Made by a program: the position numbers and the translations under genes. From Pectinophora gossypiella (taxonomy: Eukaryota > Arthropoda > Insecta > Lepidoptera > Gelechiidae): 64,000 nt of DNA. Of the stretch, positions 43,001 to 52,000 are shown in pieces; position 1 is the stretch's first letter; each line of letters opens with the position of its first letter. The notes under the pieces were generated by a model. That model was not told where the DNA came from. It saw only the letters and a list, made by a program, of their open reading frames with translations, and searched no databases. The stretch is from positions 2,225,001-2,289,000 of the forward strand of contig NC_065423.1 in the NCBI RefSeq assembly GCF_024362695.1. The letters are read 5' to 3'.

Positions 43001-46000
43001 ATTATAGGTTGAATGTCTCTCTTGTCACGTAGGTCAGCTGGAAGAAATCTCTTTGTTTAGAGATAAACTTACCTGTACTATCTGATTTCTTTGTATGTTT
43101 CTTGTGTCTGTTTTATTGTGTACAAATAAATAAATTAATTTATTAATTAATTTTAATGTTGTAAATGTATATGTGTGTTGTAGATTTTACCTAAATAAAC
43201 TTTTTTATTATTATTATTTTTAAATAAAAAAAAAGTAGGTAATTATCACGTTAAAGCTGTACAACGCCATCTCTATTTTTTTTTAGTCAACTTAGCCATG
43301 AAAGCGCCTCATTGAATCAAATCGCGGTTTCTTTTTAAGAAAATCAGATCCAAGTGTGATTTTTCAAAACAGCGCTTACGTCGTTTCAATTTATGTACCT
43401 TATGCTTGCAAATCTTCACGTACAGGCTCCATATAGCCGAGCGGACATGGCAGAGCTCCACGTGACGTTTGGCGGCCGTCTCCTTCAACCGATTGAGGGC
43501 CAACTCCCACTTTATCACTCGGTTCCTCACCTTATCGTAGCGCCACTGAAGAAAATGCAATAGGGTAGTTTCCAACTAGTCAAATCAGTTATTTTTTACT
43601 AAACGTCAAAACACGTAACTACTATGGAATATGTATATGAAACTTCGAAACTCTTTTATCGGGAATGTGGGTATGTGGGATGTTTTCCTTTACCGCTGTG
43701 CCCGTGATAATCATTTATGATTCAAAAAATGAATTCGAAAATCATTGATTTAGGTTCGTGCTGGCATTCCATTGGAGTTTTTCTAACGGGGCTATCCATA
43801 CCACGGCTTTACGCTCCCTCTATAAGTACTTAATACATGTAGTTACAGGGTGTACTGTTAGTGGCACCGTACCAAATATTGAGGGGAATGATTCAGCTCT
43901 AAATGATTATGACTTAAGGGTGTTGGGACCAAAGTGTAGCCATGCCATTCGGTAATCGAAATTATTAATTTTGTCATAGATAAACTAAGCTAAATGAGCT
44001 GTACACCTTTTTGCCTCTAATTGAAGGTGTAGAGAACCTACAAACAATTAAAAACATTATAAGTCCATCCTATTTTCTTCAGGTTTACTCTGGGTCTAAA
44101 GAGGATTTTCCGTCAAAAAACTCATCAAAATGTTAATGTTTTTTAAAATTATTTTCAGTTCCATACGTTTGCGATAAAATTCCACATAATATTAACTCAG
44201 AATCATGAGCTTATTCACCCTCACCTCAGTATTCGGTGCGATATCACTAACATCATCATCACCCTAGCATTATCCCGTTTTTCACAGGGTCCGCTTACCT
44301 AACCTAACCTGACGATTTGACAGATCCGGGTTTTTACAGAAGCGACTGCCTGTCTGACCTTCCGATCCGCGAAGGGAAAACCAGCCCAATACAGGTTAGG
44401 TCACATACCTCCGGAAAATGCATGTACGATATCACTAACACCTTGTATTTTTTATTTATTTTTCTAGCGCTTGACAATGTACCCTGAGACTGGCGAGGGT
44501 GTTGTTGAGGCCCATGATAAACAACTTCTTCTCCTCGGTGAGGGCGGCGATCTCCTGGCGTGCGTTCTCTAACATCTCCAGGTCTCTCTCTTGGCGCTCC
44601 GCCAGCGTGTTCTTAGCGGCCGCTACAACCATAGAATAAGGAATAATTCTACGTATAGAACGGCAACTCTCTGCTCCCCACCAGCGGCTGAGCTAGGTTT
44701 ACCTCACCCCCCTCGAATAGTTTAGACTTGAATCGTATGGCGTCAAACGTCACATAAGGTGCGCGTGTACGATAACGTTAATGTGTGGTGTCTGCGTAAA
44801 ACGAGGCTGTTTGTATGAAGTGTCCGTTGTGTGCTACGACATAACATAGCATCACGCCTGCATCCCCGAGGAGGTAGGCAGAGGTGTACAATACATTTTT
44901 TTTTGACGCGACTTATTGTAGTTTTTCCGCAAATGGCATTCCAGCCAAAATAGTCACGCAAGAGTGGCAATCGGGTTGAGAAGATTGCTATACAGTGGAA
45001 ATGTAGACTTTGAACTCCCATGTTCAGATAGGACATAGAATGAAGATTGAGGAGTAATACTATGTATAGAGCGATAACCCTCCGCTCCCACCAGCGGCTG
45101 AGCTAGGTTTACCGCACCCCCTCGGTCTTACTTTAGTCTTCAATCGTATGAGCGTCACACACACACATTCGCGTGTACGATAACGTCAATGTGTAGTGTC
45201 TGTGTAAAACGAGGTGTATATTTTATGAATTGTCCGGGATATGCTATAATGTAGAGAAGTGAGGAACGTCTTAATTCAAAAATACTAACCCAAAGCTTCA
45301 TAGCGATTCAACACATCCAGAGGCTGTTTAAACTCTGGGTAGTTATGTACCACGGACAGAAGGTAGTCCTGCAAACAATTACAAGTAGGTAAGTAAATAC
45401 TATTACTAAGTATAGATACCTACCTAACATACAGGGCATATCAGGGGCCTTTGGCGGCTCAATAATAACCTTGACACTAGGGTTGATGAGGTTGGTAATC
45501 CGCCTCAAAACCGCGTCTTCAATCGTATGGCGTCAGACGTCACACACACAGAAGCGCGTGTACTGTAACGTCAATGTGTAGTGTCTGTGTAAAACGAGGT
45601 GTTTTGTATGAAGTGTCCAGGGTGTGTTACGTTGATATTCTCACCTCATAGATGGTGTAATCCCGGACTTGTTTCTCCATGAGTTCCTTGACCTCCTGCA
45701 TCTCCTCGACCCGCTGCCTCATGGCCTCCGTCTCCTTGGTCTTCCTGTCGAGAACAATCAGGTCTTCCTCCATCTTCCTCTCCGCCCGGTCACGCTTCTC
45801 CTGATTCTCTCTTATGAACTGACAACAGTAACATCGTGATACTTAATATCGAAATAATTTACGTTTAACAATGAAGCACGTTCCAGGCTAGAAGATATGA
45901 ATGCATGGGATTAACTTTTAGAAGATATGAATGCATGGGATTAACTGTCTGGCAGCTAAATTACTCAATTGTATACCAATATTTTATGTTTATTTATTTT

Positions 46001-49000
46001 TTTTAAAGAACGTCTAGGGCCCTGTGCCGAGGTTTTTCTTGCAGCTTCTTTTCCCCGGCTATACAGGTTGTGAGAAGTTGCAGTAGTTTTAGGCGGATGA
46101 GACGTTCTTTATGTAAAAAATTACGATTCAAAGTGTAACTATGTTACCTACTGAATAAAGATATTTTTGAATTTGGCTACATTCCCCAAAAGAAAACAGA
46201 TGATGCTGTACTAAGGTGCCTTCGTTTAACCTTCTAATGTCATGAATAACAGATGTAAGTATTGTGCATGTTTTAGGTATCTGTTTTTTGGTACCTATAA
46301 ATGACGACTTGTTATTACACCCAAGCAAAACACGACTAGCTGTCACCCATTATTATTATGATCCCAATAAAGAGAAGCAACAAGAGACGTATATGTTGCT
46401 ACATAAATATATATATATATATCACATAATATGATACAAATATCAAGCGATAATTATTTTTGAAATGAAAATGAACAAACTTAATTTTCGGATGCTTTTT
46501 TAGATAAACACCTTTGCGAATGTTAGTACCTACCTATTTGTTTATAGGATGTCAGTGCCTATGAGAGCATTATTTTGTTCCGTGCAAAAAAAAAATGATA
46601 GTGAATAAACCTTGTTGAAGCTGATAAAGGAGTCTTTGAGGAGTAGTTCCTTGGAGCGCAAGTCCTTCCACTTCTCGTCCATGATGGCTCGGTTCTTCCG
46701 CTCCTCCTCTCGCTTGAGGGCCAGCTTCTCATCAGCCGCCATCAGGTCGCGCCGCGCCTGCTCCATCAGCACTTGAGGAGTCGGCCGAGCTATGTCCCAT
46801 ACTGGATACTTTCTGAAACATAACAGGCTTGAGAGTGCCCAGTTGGGCGCGAAGACGCGAACCTCGGATCAGGCAGGGCGTCGTCTGAAAGGATTACCTA
46901 TTGTCGCGAGCGCCGAGCGCCGCGATAACGTTTGACAACCAATATTCATCACTGGCAACCCTATCCGGAAGTAGCGATCTATCTAGTTTATGGTCAATGA
47001 ATCTTAACGGCATCTTCAGTCCCGTACATTCGTTCGTTAGTGACACACGTGCCAGTGCCAGTGCCAGACGCATCCCACGAAGCAAGAAACCACATGGGCT
47101 GTTCCCCCTAAAGCTAAGTATACTTTATTTCCTAGAATAATTTCTAAGTAGTGGAATGAGGCCCTTTTATCAAGGACGCCACCGCCATTGTTGACCAGTC
47201 CATACGCTCAATTGTAAAGGACGCTACCGCCATTGTTGACTAGCAGTTCGTGTACAAATTGTTATCTTAACGTCTATTGTCTATTTATTTGTACTCTCTT
47301 GTGTAAATGTTTTATTACGTGTACAGATAGTAAGTTATGTGTTATTCCGGGTTTGGTTTTATACTTGTTGCTGTGGCGTCCCTATATAATGAACGTTTCT
47401 TTCTTTCCGTCTATAATATCAATGTAAAAAGGTAATATACTTGGCTTGCCCCCAATCGTCAAGTAACAGTTGAATCACCCCGGACTCCGGTAATAGATGA
47501 ATGGCCTGGTTTATCCAGCATGAGTTGTATCACCCCGGACTCCGGTAATAGATGAATGGCTTGGTTTATCCAGCATGAGTTGTATCACCCCGGACTCCGG
47601 TAATAGATGAATGGCCTGGTTTATCCAGCATGAGTTGTGTTGTCGCCCACGGCAAATGGCAACACTGGGGACGTATCAAATCATTATTTTAAAAAGAAGA
47701 AAACGGAAAACAGTGGTGCCATCTGCCGTAAGTGACAGGTATCTCGTTTAGGCGCGAATACGAGGTTTTATTAGTGGCAGTTATGGCCGGCAGCGGCCTA
47801 TTTGCTCTTCGACCGCCCAGGAGTCAACTACATCTTGCACTACGTTTTGGGTAAAAATAAACTGAAATATTACTGTAAGTGTTGATTTTGTTATAATGTT
47901 ATTTAAAATTGGTATTGTAATAAATATATTTGTAAACTGTGTAATAATATGTTGTTTCTTTTATATCAGAAGTGGGATAGAGACACAACTTGCCATGCCG
48001 CCGTTCAAAACCAACAGAAAGCGGGGTCATAAGCGGAGGAAGCGTACCCGATCGAGTTCGTCAAGCTCGTCCAGCTCCTCGAGCAGCTCCAGCGACTCAT
48101 CCAGTAGCAGTAACAGCGGCAGCCTGGAGCGAAGGAAGAGGAGAAGCAGAAGCAAGCGCAGGTCGTCGTCAAAGAAACGGCCTCGCCGTCGGTCACCAAC
48201 CGTGAGTCAAAGTGCTGTACTATCTTCAGTAATACCTGAATTTGATCCTCTTGTTGATGATATACGAATGTGGACTAATGTAGTTGAAGCCAATGCCCGT
48301 GCCTTTCACTGGTCTGACTCCACAACCAAGTTTCAAGCTTTGCAAAAACTTCGTAACACAGCTAAAACGTGGTACGATTCGTTACAAAAGAACGAAACTA
48401 GATGGACCAGTTGGAAGTGGAAGGATTGGCGAGGGGTATTGCTAGATACTTTCGAAACAAAACGTAACATATTTTTTATGCTTAAGGAATTAATGGACTC
48501 GAAGCCTATAGACGGTCAGTCATTGTATGAGTTTTATTTTAACTTGAAAAGTCAAATTGATAGAATGAGATTGTCGTTTTCAGATCAAGATGTTATTTCT
48601 ATAATTGTAGGGTTGATTGGTGATAAAAACATCTGTACCGCCGCTGAAGCCGGCAATTTTCGATATTGTGATGAATTGGCTTCATTTTTACATTCTAAAT
48701 CTTTTTCAAGTGGTGATAGTAAATCGCATTCAAATAAAAACAATTTACCGCTATTACCATTGTCAAAACGTCCCGTACAAACTTATTCGGTTCAAACACA
48801 AAATCAATCACGAATTGATAGGAAATTGGAGTTGCCCGGACCGTCTAGTGTATCTTCAGTGCCAGCCACGTCGTCCGCTTACGGTGCGTGTTTTATTTGT
48901 GGTGATACGGGCCATAAAAGGTATTTTTGTCCGAAGAAAAATACTTTGTCTTGTACATTTTGTAAAAAAGTCGGTCATTCGGAAAATTATTGTAGATTGA

Positions 49001-52000
49001 AGTCGACCACAAAAACGGAGAAAGATGCGGAAATTAAATTAATAAATTCGGTGAACGTCAAAGAAAAATTTTATAAGGACGTAAATATAAATCAACACAC
49101 GTGTAGCGCATTTATTGACATGGGCAGTGATTGTTCGTTAATTACTCGTGATTTAGTGCAAAGTTTACAACTTGGTTCGTTTCCTTTAGAAAGTTCAGTG
49201 CAATTGACAGGATTTACGCAGAATTCGAGTACTAAGGTAACAGATGGAGTGAAAGTGAATCTTAAAGTTGATAATGTCGTGCTTCCTATTATATTATACG
49301 TGATTGATCAACTTTCGGGGTGTAATATTTTAATTGGTAGAAATTTTACCGAGAGTCAAGAATTAATGTATACGCGTATAGGCAATACTTTGACGTTTCA
49401 AGCCGCGGTGGGAGTCATGCAAATTGACTCGTCTATGTTAAATCAGAGCTCTAGTGAACATGTTAAAATTTTGAATGACATATTTTCTAATTATCCTAAT
49501 TGCATCGCCGTTGATTTAGATACCTTAGGAGTAACCTCGTGTGTGGAATTAGATATAGAATTGACAACTAGTAAACCAGTTTGCCAACGACCGTACCGTA
49601 TGTCCGAGTCCGAAAGAAAACTTACTCGTGAGATGATTGAGGAATTACTAAATTGTGGTATTATTCGCGAAAGCAACTCGCCCTATGCGAGCCCCGTCTT
49701 GTTAGTGGACAAATCTAATGGACAGAAACGTCTCTGTATTGACTACCGCGCGTTGAATAAAATTACCGTGAAGGAAAAGTACCCCATGCCGATTGTTGAA
49801 GATCTGATAGATAGGTTACGCGGTTGTAAGTGCTTTACTTCATTAGATTTAAAGAGTGGATACTACCAGATTAAAATTAATGAAAATTCTATTTCCAAAA
49901 CGGGTTTTATCACACAAGATGGGCATTATGAATTCGTCCGCATGCCTTTTGGTCTATGCAATGCCCCCGCGGTTTTTCAGCGGTTAATGAACACTGTGTT
50001 GGGTAAACTTCGATTCGAACGAGTGATTTGTTATATGGATGATTTATTAATAGCTACGGAAACTTTTGAAGAAAATATCAAATGTTTAGAATCTGTACTA
50101 TTAATTTTACAGGAACATGGATTAACGTTAAATTTAGACAAATGTAATTTTTTTCAAAATTCTGTAAATTTTTTGGGGTATGAAGTTTCTGCGGAGGGTG
50201 TACGCCCAGGCAAGAAAAAGCTCGATGCAATTGAACATTACCCAATGCCGGAAAACGTTCATCAAGTTCGTCAGTTTTTAGGTCTTGTTAACTACTTTCG
50301 AAAATTTATTTCAAATTGTGCCGTTACTTGCAAACCGTTAACGAAGTTGTTAAAAAAGGATGAGATATGGGAATGGGGCTCTGAACAAACTCAAGCTGTA
50401 TTAGATTTGAAAGCTGCGCTACTAGATGCGACCCTTACTATTTTTGACCCGAATTTGCCAGTGGTTTTGTATACTGATGCCAGTAGGGATGGGTTAGGGT
50501 GCATACTGATGCAGAAGACAGAATGTGGTGAAAAACCCATTCATTTCTATAGCCGCCAAACCTCTGATCAAGAAAAACGATACCACTCGTTTGAGTTAGA
50601 GTTTTTGGCCATTACTGTGGGACTACAAAAATTTAGGCATTATCTGTTGGGTACATCTTTTACTATTGTTACGGATTGCAACGCAGTCAGATATTCTCTT
50701 AATAAGCAGGAAGTAAACGCGCGAATAGGTAGATGGGTTTTGCAAACGCAAGAATTCACATTTGACATACTGCATAAGCCAGGCGTTCAAATGCAGCACG
50801 TGGACGCACTGAGCCGTAACCCTATAGTTGTAAATTGTCCGGTAAACGATCAGGTGATGAGTATTACAGAGACTGACTGGTTACTGTCCGTTCAACTCCA
50901 AGATCCCGATATTTGTGTTATCAGAAAATTATTAGAGTCAGGTGAGGCCGATTCAAACAAACAAACATTCAATTGTTATGAATTATTAGGCAACAAAGTA
51001 TATCGCAGGACAGAGTACGGTAGGCGTTGGTTAGTGCCCAAACAGTGTATTTGGCAAGTAATCAGGGCTAACCACGATGAGGTAGGGCATTTCGCAGTAG
51101 ACAAAACGTTAGAAAGGATTAAGGATAGGTATTGGTTTCCTCATATGAAAAAAGTTATTTCTAAATATGTTAAAAATTGTATTAACTGTATTTATTTCAA
51201 GAATGCACAAGGCAAGAAACCTGGGAAACTGTTTCCAATTCCCAAGTATGCACGGCCCTTTCACACATTGCATATCGATCACTTGGGCCCGTTCGTAAAA
51301 ACCACGCGTCAAAACACACAGTTGCTTGTGACTGTGGACTCGTTTACAAAATTTGTATTTATTGCAGCAGTTCGTAATACTAAAAGTCAGGTTGTAGTAA
51401 ATGAGTTGGAAAAGCTTTTCAAAATATTCGGTAACCCCAAGAGATTGATATGCGATGCTGGATCGGCATTCACATCGTCCCTTTTTGTTAATTTTTGTAA
51501 AGAAAAAGGTATTAGATTACATGTTATCGCGACTAGTATGCCGCGCTCGAACGGTCAAGTCGAGCGGTTTAACCGCACAATTCTAGATTCGTTGCGAAGT
51601 ATGGGGGCTAATACAGATTATGATAAATGGGATTCTCATATCACCAGCATACAACAGGGTATTAATTCTACCGTCAATAAAACTACTTCAGCTGTCCCCA
51701 GCGAAGTATTTTTCGGGTACAGATTGAGTATGAATTCCGATGCTGTCGCGACCGATCTTGATGAATCATTAGTTGATGTCACGGCATTACGAAAAGCCGT
51801 TGATGATAGTATCAAGAAATCGGCAGCAAAGCAGAAGGAAAGCTTTGACGCTAGGCGGAAAGAAGCTCCTGTTTATAAAGTAGGGGATCTGGTGGTCATA
51901 AAAATACCCAGTCAATCGAACGACGGCCACAGCACTAAATTATTGCCTGTTTTCAAGGGACCATTTCAGGTTACACATACCTTAGGGAATGACAGATACA

